This document shows positions 24,656 through 33,039 of a stretch of 64,000 nucleotides of DNA, in pieces. The stretch covers positions 248,001 to 312,000 of the forward strand of contig CAVOUB010000005.1 of the NCBI GenBank assembly GCA_963699495.1, in the 5' to 3' direction. A program made the position numbers and the translations under genes. The stretch's first letter is position 1. Every line of letters begins with the position of its first letter. Source of the DNA: JAIBJN01 sp963699495 (lineage in GTDB: Bacteria > Actinomycetota > Thermoleophilia > Gaiellales > Gaiellaceae). The notes beneath the pieces are model-generated. The model was not told where the DNA came from. It saw only the letters and a program-made list of their open reading frames with translations, and did no database searches.

Positions 24656-25411
24656 TCAGTCCGACCCCGCTTTCGTGAGCACCAGCGGCCCGTTGTCGGT
24701 AATCGCCACCGTGTGCTCGAAGTGCGCCGAGAGGGAGTCGTCGCCGGTGGAGATCGACCAGCGGTCGTCGGCCATCCAGACGTCGGGCCCGCCGGCGTTG
24801 ATCATCGGCTCGATGGCCAGCGTCATGCCCGGCTGGAGCAGCGGGCCGCGCCCGGGCTCGCCGAAGTTCGGGACCTGGGGCTCCTCGTGCATCGAGCGGC
24901 CGATCCCGTGGCCGACCAGCGAGCGGACGACCGAGAAGCCGGCGGCCTCGGTCGTTCGCTGGACGGCGGCGGAGATGTCCTGGACGTGGTTGCCCGCCCG
25001 CGCCTGCTCGATCCCGGCGGAGAGCGCCGCCTGTCCCACCTCGAGCAGCCGCTCGGCCTCCCCGTCGACCTTGCCCACCGGGAACGTGTAAGCGGAATCC
25101 GCCACGAAGCCGTCGAGCGTCACGCCGACGTCGACCGAGATGAGGTCGCCCTGCTTCAGCGTGTACGGGCCGGGGATGCCATGGACGACCATCGAGTTCG
25201 GCGACGTGCAGATCGCTGCCGGGAAGCCGCGGTAGCCCTTGAAGGTCGGGACACCGCCCGCGGAGCGGATGTACTCCTCGGCGGCCTCGTCGAGCTGCGC
25301 GGTGGTCACGCCGGGCTTCGCCAGCTCGCCCAGCCTGGCGAGCGTCTCGGCGACGACGCCTCCGGCGCGGCTCATCGTCTCGATCTCGGCCTTGGACTTG
25401 CGGATGATCAC
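24656..25411 (-). CDS. map: methionine aminopeptidase, type I
   Basis: 251 residues. It removes the initiator Met from new proteins. The two-metal ligands are visible: GDLISVDVGVTLDGFVADSAYTF (two Asp), a His in GHGIGRSMHEEP, Glu in TLAIEPMIN and Glu in HFEHTVAI. His near residue 80 (SMVVHGIPG) is the substrate-contact His. The ATG overlaps the adk stop by 4 bp. Start IIRKSKAEIETMSRAGGVVAE is the family norm. Confidence 0.96.
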   Translation of the reverse strand: MIIRKSKAEIETMSRAGGVVAETLARLGELAKPGVTTAQLDEAAEEYIRSAGGVPTFKGYRGFPAAICTSPNSMVVHGIPGPYTLKQGDLISVDVGVTLDGFVADSAYTFPVGKVDGEAERLLEVGQAALSAGIEQARAGNHVQDISAAVQRTTEAAGFSVVRSLVGHGIGRSMHEEPQVPNFGEPGRGPLLQPGMTLAIEPMINAGGPDVWMADDRWSISTGDDSLSAHFEHTVAITDNGPLVLTKAGSD

Positions 25412-25998
25412 GTGCAGGCCTGCTTTGCGCGCGACAGCGCCTGCTGCACCTCGGTGAAGACCTCCTCGACCGTGCTGTTCGCGTGGATTCCGACGAGCAG
25501 CCCGCGGGAGCGGTAGTACTCGACGAGGGGCTCCGTCATCTCGTGGTAGACGTCGAGCCGGTGCTGGATCTTGTCGGGGGTGTCGTCGCTGCGGCCCTCC
25601 ACCGACGCGCGGCCGAGCAGCCGCTGGACGGCGACCTCGTCGGGGACCTCGAAGTCGAGCACGACGCAGAGCTTCCCGCGGTCGAGCTCGGCGAGGACGC
25701 GGTCGAGCGCCTCAGCCTGCGTGAGGGTGCGCGGGAAGCCGTCGAGGACGAAGCCGCCCGCGGTGTCGTCCTGGCCGAGGCGCCCGCGGACGACCTCGAT
25801 CGTGACGTCGTCCGGGACGAGGTCCCCGTTGTCGAGCATCGCCTTCACGCGCTCTCCCAGCTCGGTGCCGGCGGCGATCTCGGCGCGGAACATGTCGCCC
25901 GTGTTGATGTGCGGGATGCCCTCCGCGGCGGCGATGCGCTTGCCCTGGGTGCCCTTGCCCGCCCCTGGGGGGCCGAGGATGACGATGTCGAGGGGCAC
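25408..25998 (-). CDS. adk: adenylate kinase
   Basis: 196 residues from GTG 25998, 5 bp after the secY stop. It interconverts ATP + AMP and 2 ADP. The P-loop is ILGPPGAGKGTQG, the AMP-binding part is HINTGDMFRAEIA and GFVLDGFPRTLTQAEAL, and the LID (GRASVEGRSDDTPDKIQHRL) is the short type without zinc-binding cysteines. The frame continues upstream into secY, but family similarity begins at the GTG. Confidence 0.96.
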   Translation of the reverse strand: MPLDIVILGPPGAGKGTQGKRIAAAEGIPHINTGDMFRAEIAAGTELGERVKAMLDNGDLVPDDVTIEVVRGRLGQDDTAGGFVLDGFPRTLTQAEALDRVLAELDRGKLCVVLDFEVPDEVAVQRLLGRASVEGRSDDTPDKIQHRLDVYHEMTEPLVEYYRSRGLLVGIHANSTVEEVFTEVQQALSRAKQACT

Positions 25999-26003
25999 GA
26001 GGG

Positions 26004-27257
26004 TTACCTCAGGAAGCCTTCGTAGTGGCGCATCATCATCTGCGACTCCATCTGGCGCATGGTGTCGAGCGCGACGCCCACCACGATGAGGATCGAGGTC
26101 CCGCCGAGAGCGGCCGAGGTCGCCTGGGAGAAGCCGCCGTAGCGGATGAAGAGGGTCGGCAACGTGGCGACGGCCGCGAGGTAGAGCGCGCCCGGAAGCG
26201 TGAGGCGGGTGAGCACGCGGTCCAGGTACTGCGCCGTGGGCGGGCCGGGCCGGATGCCCGGGATGTAGCCGCCGTGCTTGCGCAGGTTGTCGGCCTGGTC
26301 GATCGGGTTGAACTGAACCGCCGTGTAGAAGTACGTGAAGATCACGATCATGAAGGCCTGCAGGAGCAGGTAGGGCAGGGCCGTCGGCGAGAAGTTCTCG
26401 TTGATGAAGGTCTGCGTCTGCGGGAAGAACTGCGCGACCGTCGGCGGGAAGGCCATGATCGCCGCGGCGAAGATGATCGGGATGACGCCCGCCATGTTGA
26501 CGCGCAGCGGCATGTAGGTCGAGCCGCCCGCGGTCATGCGCCGGCCGACCATGCGCTTGGCGTACTGGATCGGGATCCGGCGCTGGCCCTCCTGGACGAA
26601 GACGACGGCGACGATGATCGCGAGGGCGATCAGGGGGAACATGAGCCGCTCGAAGGAGTCGCCCGACCACCACGCGCGCAGGCCGCCCGGCAGCCCGGAG
26701 AGGATCGACGCGAAGATCAGCAACGAGATGCCGTTGCCGACGCCGCGCTTCGTGATCAGCTCGCCCATCCACATGAGCAGCGTCGTGCCCGCCGTCAGCG
26801 AGACGACGATGAGGACGAAGCGGCCCGGGTTCAGGGTGAGCGCGCCCTGGCGGCTGAAGAGGTACGAGTAGCCGGCCGCCTGGAGCGCCGCGAGGACGAC
26901 CGTCAGGTAGCGCGTGTACTGGTTGATCTTGGCGTAGCCGGCCTCGCCCTCTTTCTGCAGCTGCTCGAGGCGCGGGATCACCACGGTCATCAGCTGCAGG
27001 ATGATCGACGCCGTGATGTACGGCATGATCCCGAGCGCGAAGACGGCGAACTGCGAGAGCGCCCCTCCCGAGAAGATGTTCAGGAGGCCGAGGATCGTGC
27101 CGCCCTGCTGCGAGAAGTACGACTCGATCTCGGCGGAGTCGACGCCCGGGACCGGGATCCAGCTCCCCAGGCGGTAGAACGCCAGGATCATCGCCGTGAA
27201 GAGCAGCCGGTGCCTGAGCTCAGGAACCCGCCACGCGTTGGTGAGCCAGGAGAACAT
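26004..27257 (-). CDS. secY: preprotein translocase subunit SecY
   Basis: 417 residues with ten membrane segments, the pore of the Sec translocon. Signatures: FYRLGSWIPVPGVD after TM1, the plug region (GTILGLLNIFSGGALSQFAVFALGIMPYI), VQEGQRRIPIQYAKR in the cytoplasmic loop, and PGIRPGPPTAQYLDRVL. ATG 27257 is chosen since GGAGG lies 8 bases upstream; TTG 27275 would add six residues. Partners SecE (62300-62629) is in the window; SecG is not. Confidence 0.97.
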   Translation of the reverse strand: MFSWLTNAWRVPELRHRLLFTAMILAFYRLGSWIPVPGVDSAEIESYFSQQGGTILGLLNIFSGGALSQFAVFALGIMPYITASIILQLMTVVIPRLEQLQKEGEAGYAKINQYTRYLTVVLAALQAAGYSYLFSRQGALTLNPGRFVLIVVSLTAGTTLLMWMGELITKRGVGNGISLLIFASILSGLPGGLRAWWSGDSFERLMFPLIALAIIVAVVFVQEGQRRIPIQYAKRMVGRRMTAGGSTYMPLRVNMAGVIPIIFAAAIMAFPPTVAQFFPQTQTFINENFSPTALPYLLLQAFMIVIFTYFYTAVQFNPIDQADNLRKHGGYIPGIRPGPPTAQYLDRVLTRLTLPGALYLAAVATLPTLFIRYGGFSQATSAALGGTSILIVVGVALDTMRQMESQMMMRHYEGFLR

Positions 27258-27319
27258 CAGTGTTCCTCCAGGCAACGCTGGCTAGCTTCTGCGTCGCGAG
27301 CACCAAGCATGAGTCCGCA

Positions 27320-27359
27320 CTCGCCCGCGGCCAAGGCTGGATGCCTTGGCAAGGGCGAG
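27320..27359. other. nested hairpin in the rplO-secY spacer
   Basis: CTCGCCC (27320-27326) pairs with GGGCGAG (27353-27359), and inside it CCAAGGC (27331-27337) with GCCTTGG (27343-27349). The 164-bp spacer 27258-27421 holds no gene. No T tract follows, so it is not a classic terminator; an mRNA processing or stability role is possible. Confidence 0.5.
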
Positions 27360-27421
27360 GGTGGGCTCAGGCGCCGTGTGATCGCGGGGCAGGAGCGGGT
27401 CTGGGTTGCCTGGTGGGGCAC

Positions 27422-28072
27422 TTACTCCTCGGACTCCTCGGCCTGGTCCTCCACGGGCTGCTCCTCGCCGGCCTCGGGCTCGGTCACCCCCGCGGCGGCC
27501 TCGGGCTCTTCCGCCGGCTCGGCGGCGGCCTTCTTGCGCCCGCGACGCTTCTTCTTCTCCTCCTTCGGAGGGCGCAGGGCCGTCGCGGAGCCGCCTGCCT
27601 GCTCGATCTTCTCGCGGGCGGTCGCGGAGAAGGAGTGGGCCGTGACGGCGAGCTTCTTCGTCAGCTCGCCCTGGCCGAGCACCTTCACGTCCGTGCGGGT
27701 GTTCTTGATCAGGCCTTTCTCGACCATGGCCTCCAGCGTCGCCTCGGCGCCGTCGTCGAAGACGCGCTCGAGGTCGCGGAGGTTCACCGGCACCGTCGAG
27801 GTGCGGTGCGGGCCCATGGGCATCGCGTCCTTGGAGTACGGGCCGCGCTGCTTCGGAAGCCGCATGTAGATCGGCATCTGGCCGCCCTCGAAGCCGGGGC
27901 GCATCGAGTGCGAGCCGGCGCGCGACTTCTGGCCCTTGATCCCGCGGCCGGAGTAGCGCCCCTTCCCCGAGCCCAGGCCACGGCCGACGCGCTTGCGCGC
28001 CCGGCGCTTCTGCGCGGGCTTCAGGTTCGAGAGGGTGAGGCCCTCGTTCTGCTCGATCTGCTCAGGCGCCAC
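27422..28072 (-). CDS. rplO: 50S ribosomal protein L15 with acidic C-terminal extension
   Basis: L15 proper is residues 1-165 (LSNLKPAQKRRARKRVGRGL, KGQKSRAGSHSMRPGFEGGQMPIYMRLPKQRG). After LTKKLAVTAHSFSATAREKI-EQAGG the chain has a Lys/Arg patch and then about 40 residues of Glu, Ala and Pro not found in ordinary L15, which is near 150 residues; here it is 216. GTG 28072 shares one base with the rpmD stop. Confidence 0.94.
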   Translation of the reverse strand: MAPEQIEQNEGLTLSNLKPAQKRRARKRVGRGLGSGKGRYSGRGIKGQKSRAGSHSMRPGFEGGQMPIYMRLPKQRGPYSKDAMPMGPHRTSTVPVNLRDLERVFDDGAEATLEAMVEKGLIKNTRTDVKVLGQGELTKKLAVTAHSFSATAREKIEQAGGSATALRPPKEEKKKRRGRKKAAAEPAEEPEAAAGVTEPEAGEEQPVEDQAEESEE

Positions 28073-28257
28073 TACGCCTCCTCAACTTTCACGAGGTGGC
28101 GGATCTTGCGGAGCATCCCGAGCGTCTCCGGGCTGGCCTCGCGCTCGGTCGTCCTGCCGATCTTGCCCAGGCCGAGTGCTCGCAGCGTGCCGCGATGGCG
28201 CTCCGTCTGGCCGATCTGGCTACGAGTTTGCGTTATCCGCAGCTTCGCCACTGTCAT
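28072..28257 (-). CDS. rpmD: 50S ribosomal protein L30
   Basis: 61 residues. AKLRITQTRSQIGQTERHRG, then LRALGLGKIGRTTEREASPETLGMLRKIRHLVKV match bacterial L30. ATG 28257 (or GTG 28251) lies 38 (or 32) bp inside the end of rpsE, an unusually long overlap caused by the extra C-terminal tail of S5. Confidence 0.93.
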   Translation of the reverse strand: MTVAKLRITQTRSQIGQTERHRGTLRALGLGKIGRTTEREASPETLGMLRKIRHLVKVEEA

Positions 28258-28867
28258 CAGTCTCCGTCACGGTCTCGGCCTCAGCCTCGGCGGCCGGCTC
28301 CGCGGCCTGCGGCGCCTCGGCGGGCTCCTCCGCCTTCTTCTTGGCAGGGAAGAGGACGTCCGACACGACCTTGCCGCGGGTGCGCGCGACCTCCTCCGGA
28401 CGGCGCAGGCTCTTGAGCCCGTTCACCGTGGCCTTGAGCAGGTTGATCGGGTTCGGGTTGCCGAGGCTCTTGGCCAGGATGTCGCGAATCCCGGCGAGCT
28501 CGAGCACCGCCCGGACGCCGCCCCCGGCGATCACGCCGGTTCCCTCGCTGGCCGGGCGCAGCAGGACGCGCGCGGCGTCCGAGCGGCCCAGAACCTCGTG
28601 GGTGATCGTCGTGCCGTGCTTCGGCACCTGGAAGAGGTTCTTCTTCGCGTCGTCGACGGCCTTCGAGATGGCAAGCGGGACCTCCCGCGCCTTCCCGTAG
28701 CCGACTCCGACCCGGTCGACCTCGTCGCCGATGACGACGAGCGCCGTGAACGAGAAGCGCCGGCCGCCCTTGACGACCTTGGCCACCCGGTTGATCTCGA
28801 CCACGCGCTCCTTGAGCTCGCGCGAGTCGATCTCGCGGTCACGCACCTGCTTGGCGTCGATAGCCAT
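28220..28867 (-). CDS. rpsE: 30S ribosomal protein S5 with acidic C-terminal extension
   Basis: The S5 core (residues about 8-165) has LKERVVEINRVAKVVKGGRR, FSFTALVVIGDEVDRVGVGY and GVRAVLELAGIRDILAKSLGNPNP. The last 45 residues are a Glu/Ala/Pro-rich tail ending DDSGEAADNANS. S5 helps decoding fidelity and mRNA unwinding at the entry site. The tail overlaps the rpmD start. Confidence 0.95.
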   Translation of the reverse strand: MAIDAKQVRDREIDSRELKERVVEINRVAKVVKGGRRFSFTALVVIGDEVDRVGVGYGKAREVPLAISKAVDDAKKNLFQVPKHGTTITHEVLGRSDAARVLLRPASEGTGVIAGGGVRAVLELAGIRDILAKSLGNPNPINLLKATVNGLKSLRRPEEVARTRGKVVSDVLFPAKKKAEEPAEAPQAAEPAAEAEAETVTETDDSGEAADNANS

Positions 28868-29224
28868 CTAGAAGCTCAGTCCTCCCTCTCGTGCCCCGTC
28901 TGCGAGCGCCTTCACGCGCCCGTGATAGAGATAACCGCCGCGGTCGAACACGACCGTCTCGATACCGGCCTTCTTCGCCGCTGCGGCGAGCTGCTTGCCG
29001 ACCTCGGCCGCCTGCTCGCTCTTGGATCCCTTGAAGCTCTTCGCGAGGCCCGTATGGCTCGCGTGGGCGAGCGTCTTGCCGTCGACGTCGTCGATCAGCT
29101 GCGCCTCGATCCCGCGGTTGGAGCGGTGCACGGCGAGACGCGGCCGCTCGGCCGTGCCGGTGATCTTGCGCCGGACGCGCCGGTGGCGGCGCTCGCGGGC
29201 CTCGCGGACTGTAAGCGTTGGCAC
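28868..29224 (-). CDS. rplR: 50S ribosomal protein L18
   Basis: 118 residues from GTG 29224 (GGAGGA upstream). RRHRRVRRKITGTAERPRLA, VHRSNRGIEAQLIDDVDGKT, FDRGGYLYHGRVKALADGAREGGLSF are L18 landmarks. L18 binds 5S rRNA with L5. Confidence 0.96.
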   Translation of the reverse strand: MPTLTVREARERRHRRVRRKITGTAERPRLAVHRSNRGIEAQLIDDVDGKTLAHASHTGLAKSFKGSKSEQAAEVGKQLAAAAKKAGIETVVFDRGGYLYHGRVKALADGAREGGLSF

Positions 29225-29246
29225 TAGTGCTCCTCCCGGTGATGCA

Positions 29247-29780
29247 CTACGCCCTCTTCCCGACCTTGCGGCGAACGTACTCGCCCGCGTAGCGAATGCC
29301 CTTGCCCTTGTAGGGCTCGGGTGGCCGGACTGCGCGCACCTCGGCGGCGACCTGGCCGACCTGCTGCTTGTCGATGCCCTTCACGAGGACCTGCGTCGGC
29401 ACGGGCACCTCGAACGTGATTCCCTGCGGCGCCTTCTTCACGACCGGGTGGGAGTAGCCGACGTTCAGCTCCAGGTCGGCGCCGCGCATGCCCGCGCGGT
29501 AGCCGACGCCCTGGATCTCGAGCGCCTTCTCGTAGCCCTTCGTCACGCCCTCGACCATGTTGGCGACGAGGGTGCGGGTGAGCCCGTGCAGCGCCCGGTC
29601 CTCCCCGCGCTCCGTGGGGCGCGTGACGACGAGCTCGCCGTCGCGCTGCTCGACCAGGATGCGCTGGGGAACCTGCTGCGAGAGCTCGCCGAGCGGGCCG
29701 TTGACCATCACGCGCCCAGGCGAGATCGACACCGAGACGCCGGCGGGCAGGTCGATGGGCTTGTTTCCGATTCGCGACAT
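29247..29780 (-). CDS. rplF: 50S ribosomal protein L6
   Basis: 177 residues. Two L6 repeats: SRIGNKPIDLPAGVSVSISP at the start and the C-terminal RPPEPYKGKGIRYAGEYVRRK signature. L6 stabilises the sarcin-ricin region near the factor-binding site. Four bases separate it from rpsH. Confidence 0.96.
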   Translation of the reverse strand: MSRIGNKPIDLPAGVSVSISPGRVMVNGPLGELSQQVPQRILVEQRDGELVVTRPTERGEDRALHGLTRTLVANMVEGVTKGYEKALEIQGVGYRAGMRGADLELNVGYSHPVVKKAPQGITFEVPVPTQVLVKGIDKQQVGQVAAEVRAVRPPEPYKGKGIRYAGEYVRRKVGKRA

Positions 29781-29784
29781 TCAG

Positions 29785-30180
29785 CTACCAGACGAAGCAC
29801 AGGACCTCGCCGCCGACGCCGAGCTCCTGCGCCGTCCGGCTGGTCACGAGACCCGTGGACGTGGACATGATCGCCGTGCCCATCCCGCCCAGGACGCGCG
29901 GGAGGCGGTCCTTGCGGGCGTAGACGCGGCGTCCGGGCTTGGAGATGCGACGCAGGTCGGTGATGACGCGCTCGCGGCTCCGCCCGTACTTGAGCTCGAC
30001 GACCAGGTTATCGAAGGCCTCTCCGCGCTCGACGCGGTAGTCCTTGATGTAGCCCTCGTCCTTGAGCACGCGTGCGATCTCGACCTTCATGCGGGAGGTC
30101 GGCATCGTGGTCGTCTCGTGGAGCGCCCGGTTGGCGTTCCGGATCCGGGTCAGCATGTCGGCGATGGGGTCGTTCAGCAT
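29785..30180 (-). CDS. rpsH: 30S ribosomal protein S8
   Basis: 131 residues from ATG 30180, NDPIADMLTRIRNANRALHE at the N-terminus and STSTGLVTSRTAQELGVGGE near the C-terminus, the S8 RNA-binding loop. S8 binds helix 21 of 16S rRNA and can repress spc operons; whether it does here cannot be seen. Confidence 0.96.
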   Translation of the reverse strand: MLNDPIADMLTRIRNANRALHETTTMPTSRMKVEIARVLKDEGYIKDYRVERGEAFDNLVVELKYGRSRERVITDLRRISKPGRRVYARKDRLPRVLGGMGTAIMSTSTGLVTSRTAQELGVGGEVLCFVW

Positions 30181-30193
30181 CGGTACCTCTTCC

Positions 30194-30379
30194 TTACCAG
30201 CTCGACTTGGTCATGCCGGGGATGAAGCCTTCGTGCGCGAGGTCGCGCAGGCAGATCCGGCAGAGACCGAACTTGCGGTAGACCGCCCGCGGGCGCCCGC
30301 ACCGGTTGCACCGGCTGTAGGCCCGCGTCCTGTACTTCTGCGGGCGGGCGGCCTTCACGATCAGGCTCTTCTTGGCCAT
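30194..30379 (-). CDS. rpsN: 30S ribosomal protein S14, zinc (type Z) form
   Basis: 61 residues: MAKKSLIVKAARPQKYRTRA, then two CxxC pairs (CNRCGRPRAVYRKFGLCRIC) that bind zinc, then the HEGFIPGMTKSSW end. The short zinc form is the housekeeping S14 here. GGAGGAGC precedes ATG 30379. Confidence 0.95.
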   Translation of the reverse strand: MAKKSLIVKAARPQKYRTRAYSRCNRCGRPRAVYRKFGLCRICLRDLAHEGFIPGMTKSSW

Positions 30380-30386
30380 GCTCCTC

Positions 30387-30980
30387 CTAGGAGTCCTCGG
30401 TTCGGAACGGGAGGCCGAGCGCGCGCAGAAGCGCGAGCCCCTCCTCGTCCGTTTGCGCGGAGGTGGTGATGACGACGTCGAGGCCGCGTACCTCCTGGAC
30501 GTCGTCGTAGTTGATCTCGGGAAAGATGATCTGCTCGCGGATGCCGATGGAGTAGTTCCCGCGCCCGTCGAAGCTCCTCGGGGAGAGGCCGCGGAAGTCG
30601 CGAATGCGCGGGAGCGCGATCGAGACGAGCCGGTCGAGGAACTCGTACATGCGCACGCCGCGGAGCGTCGCCTTGGCTCCGATGGGCATGCCCTCACGGA
30701 TCTTGAAACCGGCGATCGACTTCTTCGCACGCGTGATCTGCGCGCGCTGGCCGGTGATCGTCGTCAGCTCCTCGACGGCACTGTCGAGCGCCTTGGCGTT
30801 CGTCTTCGCCTCGCCGACGCCCATGTTCACCGTGATCTTCTCGATGCGCGGCGTCTGCATGATCGAGCTGAACTGGAACTGCTCCTTGAGCGCCGGCCGC
30901 ACCTCCTGCTCGTACTGGCGCTTGAGGCGGGCGACGTAGCCGTTCTCGGTCTTCGCCTTCGTCTTGGTCTTGGTCGCCAT
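30387..30980 (-). CDS. rplE: 50S ribosomal protein L5
   Basis: 197 residues from ATG 30980, which shares its A with the rplX stop. After a Lys/Thr-rich start come ALKEQFQFSSIMQTPRIEKI, MPIGAKATLRGVRMYEFLDR and YSIGIREQIIFPEINYDDV. L5 binds 5S rRNA and the P-site tRNA. Confidence 0.96.
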   Translation of the reverse strand: MATKTKTKAKTENGYVARLKRQYEQEVRPALKEQFQFSSIMQTPRIEKITVNMGVGEAKTNAKALDSAVEELTTITGQRAQITRAKKSIAGFKIREGMPIGAKATLRGVRMYEFLDRLVSIALPRIRDFRGLSPRSFDGRGNYSIGIREQIIFPEINYDDVQEVRGLDVVITTSAQTDEEGLALLRALGLPFRTEDS

Positions 30981-31351
30981 TACCGGTCGAGCACCTCTCC
31001 GCAGTCGGCGCGCTTGCAGACGCGCACCTTCACGCGGCCGTCCTTCGAGTCGCGGTACTCGTAGCCGACCCGCGTCGCGCGGTTGCACGTGGGACAGACG
31101 ACCATCACGTTCGAGACGTCCACGGGCGCCGAGAGCTCGAAGATCCCGCCCGGCTGGATCTGCGTCTGACCCATCCGGCTCGCGTCCTTCATCGGCCGCG
31201 GGCGCCGGTGGCGGTGGACCGTGTTCAGGTTCTCGACGAGCACGCGCCGCTTCTTCGGGTCGGCCTCGATGATCCGGCCCTGCTTGCCCCGGTCCTTGCC
31301 GGACAGGATCTGGACGACATCGCCCTTTCGCACTTTCATGGCCTGCGCCAT
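30980..31351 (-). CDS. rplX: 50S ribosomal protein L24
   Basis: 123 residues. The KOW motif is KVRKGDVVQILSGKDRGKQG; the C-terminal half has VVCPTCNRATRVGYEYRDSK and then CKRADCG, four cysteines that could form a small zinc ribbon. L24 starts large-subunit assembly. Confidence 0.95.
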   Translation of the reverse strand: MAQAMKVRKGDVVQILSGKDRGKQGRIIEADPKKRRVLVENLNTVHRHRRPRPMKDASRMGQTQIQPGGIFELSAPVDVSNVMVVCPTCNRATRVGYEYRDSKDGRVKVRVCKRADCGEVLDR

Positions 31352-31352
31352 G

Positions 31353-31721
31353 TCAAAGCACCTCCGGCGCTAGTGAGACGATCTTCATGAAGTTCTTCTC
31401 GCGCAGCTCGCGGGCGACGGGCCCGAAGATGCGCGTCCCGCGGGGGTTGTTCTGCGCGTCGATGATCACGGCCGCGTTCTCGTCGAAGGCGATCGAGGTC
31501 CCGTCGTTCCTTCCGAAGGGCTTCTTCGTCCGGACGACGACTGCCTTCACGACCTCGCCCTTCTTGATCGTCCCCTGCGGGGTCGCGGTCTTGACCGTGC
31601 CGACGATCACGTCGCCCACGCGCGCGTAGCGGCGGTGGGAGCCGCCGAGCACGCGGATGCACAGGAGCTCGCGGGCTCCCGTGTTGTCGGCGACGCGAAG
31701 TCGGGATTCCTGTTGGATCAC
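31353..31721 (-). CDS. rplN: 50S ribosomal protein L14
   Basis: 122 residues, MIQQESRLRVADNTGARELL to FGPVARELREKNFMKIVSLA, the complete L14 fold at the subunit interface. The ATG overlaps the rpsQ stop by 4 bp. Confidence 0.97.
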   Translation of the reverse strand: MIQQESRLRVADNTGARELLCIRVLGGSHRRYARVGDVIVGTVKTATPQGTIKKGEVVKAVVVRTKKPFGRNDGTSIAFDENAAVIIDAQNNPRGTRIFGPVARELREKNFMKIVSLAPEVL

Positions 31722-32420
31722 TTGGCCTCTTCGAGGATCTCGGCGAGACGCCAGGACTTCGTCTTCGAGAGTGGCCGCGTCTCCACCAGCCGGACGAGGT
31801 CGCCGAGCTTGGCGACATTGGTCTCGTCGTGGGCGTGGAGCCTGGTCGAGCGGCGGACGATCTTCTTGTAGACCGGATGCGGCTTCACGGTGTCGACGCG
31901 GACGACGATGGTCTTGTCCATCACGGCCGAGACGACGACGCCACGGCGCTCCTTGCGCTGCCCGCGCATCTGGTCGGGCTTCGGCAGGCGCACGAGCGGC
32001 TTGCGCTCCGACGGCTTGTCGCGCTTCGGCTTCGAGCGCTGCCGGCGGTCGGCGCGGGAGACGCGCTTGCGCTTCTTCTTCGGTTCCGCGGCAGGAGGAG
32101 CCGGGGGCGCCTCTGCCTCGGCGGCGGGCTCCTCAACGGAAGCCTCCTCGCCGGCGGCAGGCTCGGCCTCCGCCGCGGGCTCGTCCGCGGGCGGCTCCTC
32201 GGCTGCGGGCGCCTCGGCCTCCGCGGCCGGCTCTTCTTCGGCCACGGGCTCGGGCGCCGGCTCTTCAGCCGGCTCCTCGGAGCGCCTCCTCCGCCACAGG
32301 GGCCTCCTCCACCTCAGGCTCCTCGGTGGCGGGCTCGGCCTCGGCCTCCGGCTCCTCGACCGGAGTCTCCTCGACCTGCTCGGCGGGCTTCTCTTCCTCG
32401 TTCTTCCTTGGCCTTCCCAT
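31718..32420 (-). CDS. rpsQ: 30S ribosomal protein S17 with long acidic N-terminal extension (frameshifted)
   Basis: The C-terminal 85 residues are S17 (RRGVVVSAVMDKTIVVRVDT, HPVYKKIVRRSTRLHAHDE, ETRPLSKTKSWRLAEILEEA). Ahead lies an extension of about 145 residues rich in Glu, Ala and Pro with a basic patch (EPKKKRKRVSRADRRQRSKP). The ATG at 32420 follows directly on the rpmC stop and starts MGRPRKNEEEKPAEQVEETP. One extra base near 32282 breaks the frame inside the extension; removing it joins both parts as AEEA-SEEPAEEPAPE. Without correction no start lies close to the downstream part except ATG 32245. Confidence 0.82.
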
Positions 32421-32624
32421 CTACCTTCTCTCCAACGAGTTCTTCCGCTCCGCCTGGATCGTCAGGATCCGGGCGATGTCGCGCTTCGCGAGCGCCAGGC
32501 GCGAGGTCGCGTCGAGCGCCCCGGTCGCCATCTGAAAGCGGAGGTTGAACAGGTTCTCGCGGCTGTCGGCGAGGCGCTTCACGAGCTCCTCGTCCGACAG
32601 GTCTCTGAGCTCCTTAGCCTTCAA
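32421..32624 (-). CDS. rpmC: 50S ribosomal protein L29
   Basis: 67 residues, MKAKELRDLSDEELVKRLAD, then ENLFNLRFQMATGALDATSR. L29 lies at the tunnel exit and is a contact for SRP and trigger factor. It overlaps the rplP end by 11 bp. Confidence 0.95.
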   Translation of the reverse strand: MKAKELRDLSDEELVKRLADSRENLFNLRFQMATGALDATSRLALAKRDIARILTIQAERKNSLERR

Positions 32625-33039
32625 AGAGATCAGCCTCTCTCTTGACGAACTTCGACTTGACCGGCAGCTTCATCGCGGCGAGGCGCATGGCCTCGCGGGC
32701 GAGCGGCTCCGGCACACCTGACAGCTCGAACATGACGCGGCCGGGCTTGACGACGGCCACCCAGTGCTCGGGCGAGCCCTTCCCGGAGCCCATGCGGGTC
32801 TCCGCCGGCTTCTGCGTTACCGGCTTGTCGGGGAAGACGTTGATCCAGACCTTGCCGCCGCGCTTGATGTGGCGGGTCATGGCGATACGGGCCGCCTCGA
32901 TCTGGCGGTTGGTCACCCAGGCGGCGTCGAGGGACTTGAGACCGTAGTCGCCGAAGGCCACCTGCTGCTGGCCCTTCGCGACTCCACGCCTGCGCCCGCG
33001 CTGCTGCTTGCGGAACTTGGTCTTGCGCGGCATCAGCAT
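32614..33039 (-). CDS. rplP: 50S ribosomal protein L16
   Basis: 141 residues from ATG 33039, which overlaps the rpsC stop; ATG 33033 (MPRKTKFRKQQRGR) is the more usual start and would give 139. GDYGLKSLDAAWVTNRQIEA, RGGKVWINVFPDKPVTQKP and TRMGSGKGSPEHWVAVVKPG are L16 marks. L16 shapes the A-site tRNA pocket. Confidence 0.96.
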   Translation of the reverse strand: MLMPRKTKFRKQQRGRRRGVAKGQQQVAFGDYGLKSLDAAWVTNRQIEAARIAMTRHIKRGGKVWINVFPDKPVTQKPAETRMGSGKGSPEHWVAVVKPGRVMFELSGVPEPLAREAMRLAAMKLPVKSKFVKREADLFEG

